From Ascochyta rabiei (lineage: Eukaryota > Ascomycota > Dothideomycetes > Pleosporales > Didymellaceae), in assembly GCF_004011695.2 (NCBI RefSeq), contig NC_082414.1, positions 1,302,001 to 1,366,000 on the forward strand: a stretch of 64,000 bases of DNA, in the 5' to 3' direction. Below the pieces are notes generated by a model. That model searched no databases, had not been told where the DNA came from, and was given only the letters and a program-made list of their open reading frames with translations. Positions 21,473-33,255 of the stretch are shown here, piece after piece (position 1 is the stretch's first letter; every line of letters starts with the position of its first letter). Made by a program: the position numbers and the translations under genes.

Positions 21473-22957
21473 CCGGACTCACTCTCCCGCTTTTACACCT
21501 CCCGTTGACATGCAAACCGGCTTGAGTTGGAACACGAAGACAAAAAGACAGGGCAATCGGACAAGGAGATAGTACAAGGCTAGGTAGCGTACCAGACTTG
21601 ACAAACAACAACAGCTTTTCACCTGGCGTACTCACCGTTGTTATCACACCACTGAGGACAGGCAGCCATCTCTTACACTCGTCGCCGGGTGATCCAGAGG
21701 CACTCATCCTCGCCAATCATAGTAATCCCTTGGTCCCCAATTCGGCGAGCTGGACGTTGAGGTGCAATCTTGTCCGGGTCACATCAACCCGCCGCAAGTG
21801 TGCGACGGTTTAGTGGCATCCAGTATCATCCCCATGTAGACTAGTCTGCACCCTGAACGTGGTTCGCGCGTGGTGGCGTCTACCAGTGGGACCTCGCCGA
21901 CGCTGGGCCCTATGGTGAAAGAGGATCGTAGGCGAGATGCGCAAGGCTGACGACTAGCGCAGTGCTGTCGCCGTTGTGCGGTGCGTTTCACGTGTGAAAA
22001 TCGCGTGGTTGTGTTCGTCTACCTCGCCGACTGTGTAGAGACGCCGAGCGCCTGGCGAGCATGATCAGATTTTGTAGCAACTGCGCTACGTGCCGGCAAT
22101 AACAGTTGGCGATGGCGAGCAAGTGGAGGTGGCTCCGGACATTGTCTGAGGCTCTGGACGTAATTGCTGGTCAGGCTTCGTCTGAACGCCGAACGGGCAT
22201 CAACACCAACACACAGCCACGTGTGCCAACTCAACCATTCGATGTAACAAGCTCATGATTGCCCATCCTTTGAAAAGTCTACTTATCTAGCCGTTGTAAG
22301 TCTTCAAAGACTATCTGTTCTCGTAACCTCGGAGGCCTCGGTTGTACATGCTTGTATACCATGCGTCGCCGACTACGTACCTCGCCGCCCAACGACGGAA
22401 GCAACACTTGGCACTAGCCATCTCCACCGAAAAGCTGATGTAACGTGTTGCCCGCACACCCAAGCTACGGATGAAACAGACGGCGATTGGAAAGATGAAT
22501 AGATACACAGCACAGCGTGCTTGCAGATCTGCCACTCCTTGTCCGCCTGACATTGGAGAGGAGTAAACGCAGTGTAACAGCCGCTTATTCGTGTGGTAAA
22601 TCTGAACCGTTACACAGGCCTCCCATCGGCGAGTTCATGCATAAGAATCGAACGATGTACCTATCTTGGATACTCCTTGAGTTTGGCTGCACGCCGCCCA
22701 TGCAAGGCATCCACATCCTGCGTGGAAACCTAGGGAAAATGGCAACCGATGTGGAATTTTGTGTACGTCTGCCTGAACGCCCGTACATCGTAAAGAAGTG
22801 CTTTGGATATCCCCCGGTACATGCATGGTTCAATTCCCTCAACGCCGTAGTCCTGCCCTATGTTGTGGCTGCTGACTGCAGCCCACGAAATTGAAGACCA
22901 TTGTGTTAACACCCCATTAAAACATATGCGTATGACACTTTGCCTCGATGCAAGCAT
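21473..22957. other. 1.5-kb intergenic stretch, no gene seen
   Basis: Promoter side of the sulfur-transport gene and 3' flank of MOB1. Several short open frames, none with recognisable features. Confidence 0.55.
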
Positions 22958-24301
22958 CTAATCACTCCTCAACATGCTCTCTACAAGGTCACCCAGCGGC
23001 CCCCAGAAATCCTTGCTGCCGTTCGCCAGCCCGTGCTCATCGATGAACAGCACATAATGCTTGAAGCTGGTGTTCAGATGAGGCTCAAGACCCAGCTCAA
23101 TGATGACGGGATAGTGGTGGCAGTAGATATGCGCATAGACGCGGTACAGGCGCTTGAACATGTTGCGGATGAGGGATGGGAAAGTCTTTGGGAAAGGCAC
23201 ACCGATACGGCTCGGGAACATCTGCTCGTTGTCGACGTTGGACTGCACCCATGCCATGAGATGTTCAATGTATTCAGGGGCCGGCATCTTCGTAGGTCGC
23301 TTGTAGTTCTCACTGTCTTGCCAGAGGTATTCGAACCTAGATCTTGTCAAATCAAATGCAACCAGGTTGTGCAATGACCTACTCGTCTGTCGCCTTCATC
23401 TCAGGACAGCTCTGTGGCGAGCAGAACTCGGTGATGGACCCGTAGAGCAAGTTGATCTGGTTGTAGAAATCGACGACTGCCACAATCGTCAGTGGAGCCT
23501 CCATTGACTGTGATTGTGAATCCTACTATTGACTGCCAGCCATTCGTCCTTGTCTTCGCCCTCGGGCAGCTTCACAGCCTTCCTCAGACTGCCACTGCCG
23601 AGTGTGGCCTCTGCATATTGTTTCAGTTGCCAGCTGCTTGTGCCTCGATTTGACTTCTGTGGCTTGAACGGTGCACGAGTGCGCGGGTTACTAAAAAGAG
23701 AAGAGAGTAAGCTTGGGCTCGCAAAATGGCCATGATTGCGCGGCGGGTCCACGGGTGGTCTTGATGTAGGTTTCATATTGCTGCGATCCTTCGGAGCGAA
23801 GTATCGCTGCCCAGAGTCCAGAGCTGTATTGCTTGTCGGTTCGGTCGATGTTGTCGCATTGCTACCACCAGGGACAAGGCTGTACGAGTAGTTGGCAGGC
23901 TGACGCATAGGGCTATCCTGCCGGTCCGTCTGTGTGACAGGGTGTTTAAGTGGCCGTCGACCTCTCGCAGCAGGAGCCCCATCTTCAGCCAACGCCCTTG
24001 TAAGCGCATTGCCAGACTGTGGCAGCTTCAACGCCTCTCCCAACCTCTGCAGCGGGCTCTTGTACGTTTCCCTTAGTTTCGCAAGGGCCATGGGCATGCC
24101 TTTCTCGTCGCACGATGCTAGATTCTGTATCGATATCCCTCCAGCTATACCTCGTTCTTGGTAATCGAGCAGGTTCATCCGGAGGTTCATGCAGCTCTGG
24201 CTCTGGACGAATGTAGATATGGGGGAGATGGGCTTGGGTTTCGCGGGGAACTGAATATTGGACGGGGATGAGACGAACATTGTAGTTATGAAGTTTGACA
24301 T
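22958..24301 (-). CDS. MOB1: MOB1-type kinase activator; 5' end uncertain
   Basis: Mob1/phocein protein, the activating partner of NDR/LATS-type kinases (Dbf2/Sid2) in mitotic exit and septation. Exons 23336-22958 and 23476-23383 are firm, and the exon ending at 23527 joins them in frame. The core runs from [20 protein letters not shown] and [20 protein letters not shown] through [10 protein letters not shown] and HIYCHHY (zinc ligands) to [12 protein letters not shown]. In the first exon the frame stays open to an ATG at 24301, adding about 200 residues unlike usual Mob1 N-termini. Just before the conserved NPRTRAPF the DNA reads like a 3' splice site (TTACTCTCTTCTCTTTTTAG). The real protein may therefore start in a short upstream exon, or at the internal ATG near 23778. 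Treat everything beyond about 23693 as provisional. Confidence 0.88.
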
Positions 24302-24824
24302 TGCGCTCGTGCTCTGAATATTCAGGTATATAGGTCAACGGCGTCTTGTGCTGTCTGTCATCGCATTCCAGTGGTTAGCTAGGGGACAATGAGGGGTAGA
24401 ACAGCAAGAATGCAGACACATACAGTTTGCGATCGGTAGAGGCTTCGAGAGTGCGTGATGAGCGCGTATTTCAGAAGTGATCGTGTGCAAAAGAGGGGGC
24501 GGAGGAAAGGGCGCGGTGTCGTGTATCTGACTGACGTTGGTCTGGACTGTGTGGGGACTGTTTTGGTGTTTGGACCCTAATCTGATCGCCATCGCGACTG
24601 CCCGACTGCCCGGACACGGGCCAATGACGCAAGCACGTGGAGCTCGCTTGTATTCAAAACATCACCTTTGCACTTCGTGTTGTTGCACTGCATGAAGAGA
24701 TAACAATTGAATGAGAAACCAATGAATTGCTGAAATCTACTCTAGGGCCTAGGGATATATGAGGTGCTGTCGACTACAGCTTTTGCCGCTCATCAAACGT
24801 TGCAATGTCTACATTGCAGTTCCA
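24302..24824. other. intergenic, no gene seen
   Basis: Upstream of MOB1 and downstream of the GH63 gene. No motif was recognised. Confidence 0.6.
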
Positions 24825-27800
24825 TCATTTGCTGAAGTACTCGTCCTGCTCAAAGTAATCCTGACGCTCCTTGTGGCCATTGGACTTTGCATTGGGTCCA
24901 GATCCAGGTCTACCTCTCGGTCGCTCATTTGCGCCATCCACTGACGTCTCAAATTCATCTGGTTCGTAATCTTGTCTGCCAGTCTTGACACGCTCCAATT
25001 GGCCACTGACGTAGTGGTTGAACCTCTCTTCAATTTCCTTCTTGGCCTGGATAGCGTCCTCATCAAGGTAGCCAACCGAGTTCTTCCGCCTGGCTGGGCT
25101 AGTCGGGTCCTCATCATCGCCGTTGATGCTAGTCTCGTAATCGCTACGGAACCCAATACTGCGCGTTGTCGATGATCGGCGCAGGTTAGAGGGCTTCTTC
25201 GGCCGGGGCCCACTGCTAAGAACATCGTCGAAATAATGAGCAGCGGCAGCAGTTGGTGTGCGTGGTGTTTGCGGAAGTCGGCAAGTCATACTATGCAATG
25301 TTAGCCCCAATACATCCGTCAAGGGGAAAGGAAACTTACCCAGTGTCATGGATCATCTTTGCAATCAAGCCGGTCCAGCCGCATTGATGAGTCGCTCCTA
25401 AGCCACGTCCAGAGTCACCATCGAAGAACTCGTGGAACCACATATAATCCTTCCAGTTCGGATCGTAGTCCAGCATCTGGTTGCCGTCGTTGATGGCCCT
25501 TCTACCGTCATCGCCACGTGCAAACAAATGCTGAAGACGATGCTGGATCTCTTCAGCAACGTGACCAAGATGCATAAAGTCGCCAGAGCCCACAGGACAT
25601 TCAACCTTCAAGTTGTTGCCGTAGTACAAGTGGAATCGTTGACAGGACTCAATGAGCAAGAAATTGACTGCCAGCCAGATTGGGCCACGCCAGTTGCTGT
25701 TGCCACCGAAAAGGCCGCTGTCCGAGTCACCAGGGAGGTAGCTGACTTGATAGCGTTGACCGTTAACATCCATGGAGTACGGGTGATCCTTGTGGTACTT
25801 TGACAGCGATCGGATACCGTGATCAGCAAAGAACTCATCCTCGTCCAGCATGCGTTGCATGATGCGCTTGAGACGGTCCTCGCTGACAAGAGACAACAGC
25901 ATACGATCGCCTTGGCCGCGCTTCTTCATTGATGCAATGTTGCGCTGAGCGGTTTCTGGGCGATTGTTGATGAACCATTCGACTCGCTTCTTGAAGTTGG
26001 GCAGCCTGTTGATGACTTCCGGTTCCAGAGTCAATGTAGCGTAAAGAGGGATCAGACCAACCAAGGAACGGACGGGCATCTGCTGGCTCCATGGACCGCC
26101 CCATGAGATAGCGTCATAGTAGAATCCGTCTTCTTCGTTCCACAGTGGCTTAGCCTCGCCACCACTGCGGTACTGCATGGCGTCGCTGATCATGATGAAG
26201 TGCTCGAAAAACTTGGATGCCATGTCTTCGTAGATGCGACGACGCTTCGCAAGCTCCAGACAGATGTTCAGCATGTTCAAGCAGTAGAATCCCATCCAAC
26301 CAGTACTGTCGGCTTGCTCCAAAACACCGCCAGTGGGCAGAGGATCCGATCGGTTGAAGATACCGATGTTGTCAAGGCCAAGGAAACCGCCTTCGAAGAT
26401 ATTCTTGCCGTCAGCATCCTTGCGATTGACCCACCATGTGAAGTTCAACAACAGCTTTTGGAACACGCGCTCGAGGCAATCAAAGTCTTCGCGGCCGTAC
26501 ATCTTGCGCTCAATCTTGAAAACTCGGAAAAGAGCCCAAGCGTGGACCGGAGGATTGACGTCGCCGAAGTTCCATTCGTACGCTGGCAACTGACCGTTGG
26601 GATGCATAGACCATTCGCGAGTGAAGAGATCCAATTGCTTCTTGGCAAAGTCAGGGTCGATCATTCCAAGGGGAATGCAATGGAAAGCGCTGTCCCAAGC
26701 AGCGAAGAAGGGGTATTCCCAAGAGTCGGGCATGGACAAGATGTCGTCCAAATACATATGTTTCCACTCCTTGTTTCGAATCGCTTTTCGGTCCGGAGGT
26801 GGAGGAGGCATGCCCGGGTCGCCGTTCGCCCACTGATCCCACACAAAGTGGTAGTACTGCTTGCACCACATCATACCCGAGAAAGCCTGGCGCTGGATGT
26901 TGCGCAAATCATCGGCCATGGGTAGAGGGCTGATGCGGTAGTAGAACTCGTCCGCTTCGGCACGACGCTGCTCCATGATGTCGTCGAACAGCTCTTCGTC
27001 AAGGAAGCCATCGCTTCTCAATGACAGCCTAAAACGCACAACAGCGCACTCGCCAGGAGGAACGCCCTCGTCTTCGTCGAAAGCATACCAGGCTCCGCAC
27101 TTGGTACCGACGTGATCAGGATTGACAGAGTCAATCTTCTCGTTCACGATACGCTCGTGAATGCCATCCTTGACGTATTTGGTCTTGTTTTCGACCTTCC
27201 ACAGCTTCTTGTAGTTGGTGTCGTTGTCTGTGAAGAGCAGCTCGGGCTGTACATCGTCGCCGCTCGATCCAACACCAGGAGAAGGCGAGAGCTGGAAGAA
27301 GCGGTCTCCGAGTTTGTGGTGGCTCGTTTGAGCTGTGGTCGGGCCAACTTTGCGGATCGATGGCTTCAACTTCGCGTCCTCGCGTCCCCAGGCCCAGGTA
27401 TTCCTGAAGAAGACGTGAGGTATGATGTGTAGGGGTGCAGCATCTGGGCCGCGGTTGTATGCCGTGACTCGGAAAAGGAGCTCATCTGGGTTGTCTGCCT
27501 CCTTGGCGGTCTCGATGAAGATGTCGAAGTATCGATCGTCATCAAAGATGCCAGTGTCGGTGATGTTGTACTCCTTCTCCAGCCTGTTGCGCTTCGCGTT
27601 CTCTTTTATCAGGTCTTCATATGGGAATTTGCGCTGGGGTAGTTTGTATAGGAATTTCATGTACGAATGCTGTAACATTGTTAACGGTGCAACTCAAGCG
27701 AGGCGCGTGGCGTACAGTTGGTGTGTTGTCGAGGTGGAAGTGAGCCTCCTTGAGCGATTCGCCGTGGTTACCCTGAGGGTTCGAGAGACCGAAGAGACGC

Positions 27801-28296
27801 TCCTTCAGGAAGTCGCTGTCGAAATCAGTATACTCGATAGTAGCCGTGGTAGACACCAACATACTCCTCTCCGTTCCAGAAAGCAAAAGTGATATTCTGC
27901 AAGCCGTGCGTATCAGAAACACCAGCAATACCGTCCTCACCCCAGCGGAAGGCGCGCGAGCGTGCCATGTCATGGGTGAAGTCTGAAGCCAATCAGTGAC
28001 AGCCATTGGGAGCGAGGACAGGGATACTCACGGCTCCATGCATCTCCATCGTGGCTGTAGTAAGATGTTAGCATTGCAAGGCACCAGCAGCATGCGGGGA
28101 GCTTACGAGTAATCTTCGCGGACTGGACTGCGTTAGCAAGGTATCGGGTAGAGCATTGTAGTCGAGACTGACCTGTCGCCCACTGCCTTTCAGCTACATA
28201 GGGTCCCCATCGCTTCCAGTAAGCAGAGCGCTCGCGGTCCTCCTTGAGGCGCTTCTCCTCTTCGCAGAGATACTCCTGGTTCTCAATGAGCACCAT
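24825..28296 (-). CDS. glycoside hydrolase family 63 (MGH1/YgjK-like)
   Basis: Large protein of 1058 residues in seven exons: 28296-28173, 28122-28107, 28054-28032, 27982-27865, 27815-27716, 27669-25340 and 25290-24825. Every join keeps frame, including exons of 16 and 23 nt. The N-terminus ([40 protein letters not shown]) is that of cytosolic GH63 proteins related to mannosylglycerate hydrolase and bacterial YgjK glucosidase. The (alpha/alpha)6 domain has [15 protein letters not shown], whose Asp is a candidate general acid, and [35 protein letters not shown] has a Glu as candidate base. No signal peptide is seen, unlike ER glucosidase I. The last exon adds a Ser/Arg/Asp-rich tail of about 150 residues, probably disordered. 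Substrate is unknown. Confidence 0.9.
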
Positions 28297-29540
28297 GATG
28301 ATGGTATGCTTCGGTGGAATGCAAAGGCTATCGCGTCAACGGTGAATGGGCGAGGGCTGCGACTCGGCGCGGTGGGCGGTATCGATGTGGATATGCAGGC
28401 AATTGGACAAGGAATTATGCAAGCGGCTGTGCAAGGGAAAAAGATGGGGAACAGGAACAATAGGCAGATGCTAGCCAAATGCTGCAAGTCGAGCAGGGAG
28501 AGCGTCGTCGAGGCTCGAAATCGAGGAGGGAGGAAGAGAGAGAGGGGGGTGTAGAGAGAGAGAGAGAGAGTAGAAGGCAAGTCAACAACACGCTGCAAGA
28601 GGTTTTGGAGGCGGTGCCGACGTGCTTCCTGCCGTAAAGCAATCGCATGCAAGAACTCACGAACGGAGTTCCTGCGTCGTCATAGGCCCGTGCCAGCGGG
28701 ACGTCCTTATCGACCATGCTCCAGCAGGGCAAGCGCTCACTTCCCATGCAGAGGGCCAGGCCCAGCAAGAGCCTCAATCGGACTCTCACGACTCACGCCT
28801 CGCATGGCTTCTGTCGCACATGTCTTGCGCGCCTCTGCGCGAGCTTTGCGCTGCTACCAGCGAGTTTTGCTGGATTGTTGAGCGCGCTTGTAGCGAAAAT
28901 ACTCATGACGCTCTGGCCCAACGCAGTAGCGGTGCCGGTGCTCCACCGCGACGAGCTTTGACGCGGAGGCCAAATCTGCCTGGGGGTGTGGAGATGATGT
29001 ATGGAGCTGGAGACAGCGCATCCATGCGCAAGCCATCACGGAGAAGTGGGGGGCATCGAGATTGCGATACAAGCCCAGACTTTGCCATCACATACAGCTC
29101 TTGTGCAATCACACGTGTGCGCCGTCAAGACTCCAGGTCTACTGTCGGATCGACACATACGGCGACACTAGTCGGCCAACAGTGTTGAGCTTATCCGTTT
29201 CTCGCCGGCTGGCACGTAGATTGATACCGACTGACCAGTTCTACGACCATGATCGTCTATTCCTCGTGCAATCGGTTAGTTTACTTTAAATATCAAGCTC
29301 GTCTTCGAAACAATAGGCACCTGCGCTACATTCAAAGCCCAGCAAGAAAAAGAAATGTGGAAACGCCTGTTCACGTGACTTGGCGTAAGCCGCTTTCGTG
29401 CTTTCGTCGTTGGGTGGATTTAACATTGTTGACTGCGCTGGAAAGGATTATATCTACTACACTTCTAGCCGTCTACAGCTTCGAGCCAGGACCCCTGAGA
29501 TGTTCTCAGCATCCGCCTGTGTGGTCTCCAAGCTGATAAC
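28297..29540. other. 1.2-kb intergenic stretch with AG-rich microsatellite
   Basis: Promoter of the GH63 gene and 3' flank of the dienelactone hydrolase gene. Apart from the GA-rich tract near 28530-28575, nothing was recognised. Confidence 0.6.
28530..28572. repeat. GA-rich microsatellite
   Basis: Two GA-dinucleotide runs separated by a G-rich interruption, about 250 bp upstream of the GH63 start; on the gene strand this is a CT-rich promoter or leader tract. Confidence 0.8.
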
Positions 29541-30450
29541 TCACAGATGCTTGTGGAAGAAGTCCAGGACCAGCTTGTACCCACGCTCGTACTCCTTCTT
29601 GACCTTCTCCTGCGAGAGGTCTCCACGCGCAGCCATCCATCCGTGTACCTGGTCGGGGAACCATTCAACAACATTAGGTACCTTGACACCCTCCTGCCAT
29701 GCCTTCACGTCATCCTTTGGTTCCTGCAAACATGGTCAGCAAACTCCTCCCTCTGAGAACGCAGAGAACTCACATCGCCAGATGGCAGCATAATGTAGGG
29801 GATGGTGATGCCAGGCGCGTCGTCTTTAGCAACCATGGCTGGGTGACAGGCTGCTGCGGCCTTGAACTTGGTGTTCTCCTGTGAGGAGAGGTTGACAATC
29901 TGGACCCGCGTTAGCTACAAGTCGATGCACCGAACAAGCATCCTGGTGGTACCTTTCCACCCCAGCAGAAGCCAATAATGGCCCACTTCTCGATACCCTT
30001 GCTCTTACTCAGCTCATCAACAATTTTAGGGATGCGAGGCAGTGTTTTTGGTGGGGCAGCTTGTGTCTGGAAGAACTCGCCGAGCTTCTTCTCCTTCTCC
30101 TTGTTGTCCGGAGGATACCAGGAAATGTCGGCTGGCTTGCCCTCGAAGAAATCGGGCATGAAAACCTGGTACTGCTGTTCCTTGTCTGTGTAGGCGAGGA
30201 TATCGGCGCCCTGCAGTGTCTGTGGGAAGAAGCCAAAGATGTCATAGACGATCAGGATTCCAGTCTTTGCATCCTTGGAGCCAGTGGCATCTGTCCTGGA
30301 GCTTTAGAGCAAAAGTCGAAAACGTCTCGTAGTGAACGTACATGTCTTCAATCCGTCAGTCTGAATCCATTCACCCTTTTCATTGTAGTCACCGCCAGTA
30401 ACAGCGGGCGTGTTGCAGCAGGCCTGCGATTGCGTGCTTTCGCTCGACAT
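29541..30450 (-). CDS. dienelactone hydrolase family protein
   Basis: Alpha/beta hydrolase of 251 residues; exons 30450-30342, 30290-29953, 29899-29774 and 29723-29541. The N-terminus contains CCNTPAVTGG and GLKTYATG. The body has ILIVYDIFGFFPQTLQGADI, the nucleophile elbow GFCWGGK with cysteine in place of serine, and the late histidine in WFPDQVHGWMAARGDL. These are hallmarks of the DLH family, which hydrolyses lactones such as carboxymethylenebutenolide in aromatic degradation. Many fungal members have unknown substrates. The first acceptor was chosen among three nearby AGs because only the AG at 30291-30293 restores the conserved KTYATG frame. Confidence 0.9.
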
Positions 30451-30996
30451 ATGTGCCGTGCGTGTCGTTATGTGGTGTGCTGTAGGGGCAGCTGCTGGTG
30501 AGCTTGAGTTTGCAATTGGCGATTGTGTGAGCTTCCCAACAACGGTTCGAGAAGTTTTCTTTGAGAGTGAGGAGCGTGGAATTGAGGTAGCACGAGCAAT
30601 TACACGCGTTATACTATGATGTAGTATTTGTCAAAGCACTTCTGATGTAGATCTGCTGGAGCTCGTCCGAAGCTACCCCGCTGTCATGATGTCACACTTG
30701 CATCGATGAGCGCGAACATTCCTGAGGGCCTAAAGCAAACATGTAAACAAATGCAAATCAGTATTGATGCTTTCGTACAACATCGTTGTGTGCGCAAACC
30801 CCCAATCCTGTACGATCTGGCGGATGCTGGCAACAGCTCTTGTCTGCAGGGCCTAGAGAACATACATAAAAGCTAGTTTGACCAATGCTGCGTAGCTACA
30901 ATGGCCGAGAGGTGTTTAGTGGGGTCCGGTGCTGGCTAACGATGCCTGAGCTGCCTCTTGGTTGTTGATAATATCAGTTTGTATGCTAATGCACGT
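30451..30996. other. intergenic, no gene seen
   Basis: About 0.55 kb between two minus-strand genes, without recognisable features. Confidence 0.6.
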
Positions 30997-32954
30997 CTAA
31001 GCGTCTAAGTTGAGCCTTTCTAGTAGACTGTCAATCTTGCCTAGCAGGATTTGATAGTTCTGAGCATCCTGCAGAAACTCGTCGCCGATAATATCGCCAT
31101 CGAGAGTTCGTATAGCTCCAGCAGCCATTTGCTGCTCGAGTAGAGGTGCTTGCTCTTCTTTCTTCTTCTCTTCCAGGGAAACGTCGTCCATGGCAACCCC
31201 AAGGTCCGCTTCGGCGGCCTTGATAGCAGCATCCTCATCCATCATCTCATCAAGTCCACTGTCCTCAAATCGAAGTCTGAAGCGCTCCGAAAGATAATAA
31301 CGAATGTCATCCACCAACTCGACAGTATCTGTCTCCTGACGCGCTTTGACCCTGCTGGCAGACTCCTGCACGATCTGCGCGAACTCAGGCTCATCTATGT
31401 AGAATTCGAGTCGGTAGGCGATATAACGAGCTGCAAACTCTTCTAGGCGCTGTACCTTGGTTTCCCACCCAGCCTGGAGGACTTCGTAAATGTCAACCGT
31501 CTCATCAGCATCAGTTGCACCACGCGGGTTATCGGACTCCACGGCTGATGTAGACCCATTACCTAGCGCAGATATGATGATGGCAGCGCGCTGCTTCAGC
31601 TTTTCAATGAAAAGCATATCTGCGGCAAAAAGCACGTCGATGGCAATATCAAGACCAAAGTCAGCGCGTTCGGTGTACATGAAGGTGAGAATCGTCTCGA
31701 GGACAGCTGGCGAACAGTCAACGGTGACGACTTGAAGATGTGGTGTCTCCTGCGCCTCCTTGAACTCTGAGCTGAACATTGTGAGGAAGTACTCGGACCG
31801 TAGCAGCATTGCACGGTGCGCTGGATAGACGGTCGACTTTCTAGGCTTCCGTTGCCGCGAGGGAGATCGCGACCGTACCGGACCCACGGGGAGACCGTTG
31901 AGCGGTCCATTTGTAGATCTTGTGGCACGAGTGGAAGTGCTCAGCTCAGGCGCGTCGTCTTCATCATCGTCTGCGCGCAATAGAATGTCGGCAAAGATGG
32001 AATTGTCGCGATCCCACTTGATGTTGTCGACCTTGTCCGTGTTGACGACCCTCTTGTGTTTCACGATGTTATTTTGAAACCAATCATGCATTTGATCGCG
32101 ACCTCGCGAGAGTTCGTCTGCCCTGCGCTGTCGTAGTCGTCTCCGGTCGTCAATCTCCGTGATATCCTCGAAAAGCCTCTCAATCTCGAGCTGCTTGCCA
32201 ATCTTGTCAATCCCGTTGAGAACCATGAGCTCTTGTTCATCATCCAGGCCCAAGAGCGCGCGCCGGATGGATACCTCCTGGAAGTATAGATATTGCAGCG
32301 CCATTCCCAGCGACTCTGCGGGTATCTTGTCCGGCAGTTTCCATGACGCTGTAGAGGGCGCCGCTGTCAGCTTCTTTGCAAAGTAGGGCGATCGAGCAGC
32401 CAGCAAGAATTTATGCAGGTGAAAGGTCTGGCCGAAGGCAGTGATGGTAATGTCAGCGGTCCTGGGTGATGGTCGAGTCAGGAGCGAGGTGATGTGCGCT
32501 GCGAGCGGCTGCAGCGGGTTTGTTGATTTCGCGTAGTCGTAAGAGAGCAGCAGGTTTCGTATTCGGTCGTTGAGGGCATTGTACAAGCATCGTTCGCCCT
32601 GGAAGGTGTCTCGCTCACAGAGCGCACCATTCTCGAGGAGCAGCCGTATCACCTCGTAATGACCGCACAAGCTGGCCTTGAAGACCGTCAGCGCCGTTTG
32701 GTGGGGGCACACAGTATTGTCGAGCTTACCAGAATTAATGGCGTGTAATCGTATTTGTCTCTCGCGTTGAGGTTGACACCCTGCGAGATCATTTCCTGGC
32801 AGACCTTCAAGTCACCCCGCCGACATGCTTCGCAGAACAACCTAAAGTCATCACTCAGGTCCAGCGGATTTTCCTCCTTCAGCTGCCCAGACGAGATTGC
32901 CTGCGCCTCGGTCGCGAGGGCTGCCTCAAGCTCGTGCTTCTTTTTGACGTCCAT
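30997..32954 (-). CDS. ankyrin-repeat and BTB/POZ protein (ABTB1-like)
   Basis: Protein of 634 residues; exons 32954-32730 and 32676-30997 with a 53-nt intron inside the ankyrin region. Two ankyrin repeats occupy about residues 45-110 (FCEACRRGDLKVCQEMISQG, YTPLILASLCGHYEVIRLLL). Two BTB/POZ domains follow. One begins near DITITAFGQTFHLHKFLLAA and the other near VYPAHRAMLLRSEYFLTMFS, with a charged, Ser/Arg-rich linker between them. This architecture matches ABTB1, usually taken to be an adaptor for cullin-3 ubiquitin ligases. The C-terminus is acidic and helical. The frame continues upstream but contains no ATG before a stop, so the ATG at 32954 (MDVKKKHELEAAL) is the start. No substrate can be proposed. 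Confidence 0.85.
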
Positions 32955-33255
32955 TGTGGCGAAAGCGAGTGCTTCCTCACCACGCACCAAGATGCTCGTC
33001 ACATCTTTGGAGCGGTGGCGTCAGAGCCTCGGTGGTAAGGCGGCGAAGCGGCGAAGCAGCCAAGTGGACCCCTGGCGCCCTCGTGCAAAGTTGCTCGGCC
33101 AACCGCAGCTACCCAAACAAGGTTAAACAACCAAAGGGCACGTCTGCCCGCAACATTGCATTTCCCATCACGAGCACCACTAACGCCGCAGCATCCCACC
33201 CCCCCCATATAACTTTCGTTGCATGTATTCAGCGCAATAGTACTACACCGCCACC
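32955..33255. promoter_or_regulatory. divergent promoter of the ankyrin-BTB gene and nimA
   Basis: 301 bp between two start codons pointing apart. A run of C residues and the sequence CACCGCCACCATG just before nimA resemble fungal translation-start context. No factor site was assigned. Confidence 0.5.

Noticed and set aside
32955..33002. Upstream extension of the ankyrin-BTB protein (VTSILVRGEE...)
   Set aside because: No ATG in this part before a stop codon; translation must start at 32954 unless an unseen exon exists.
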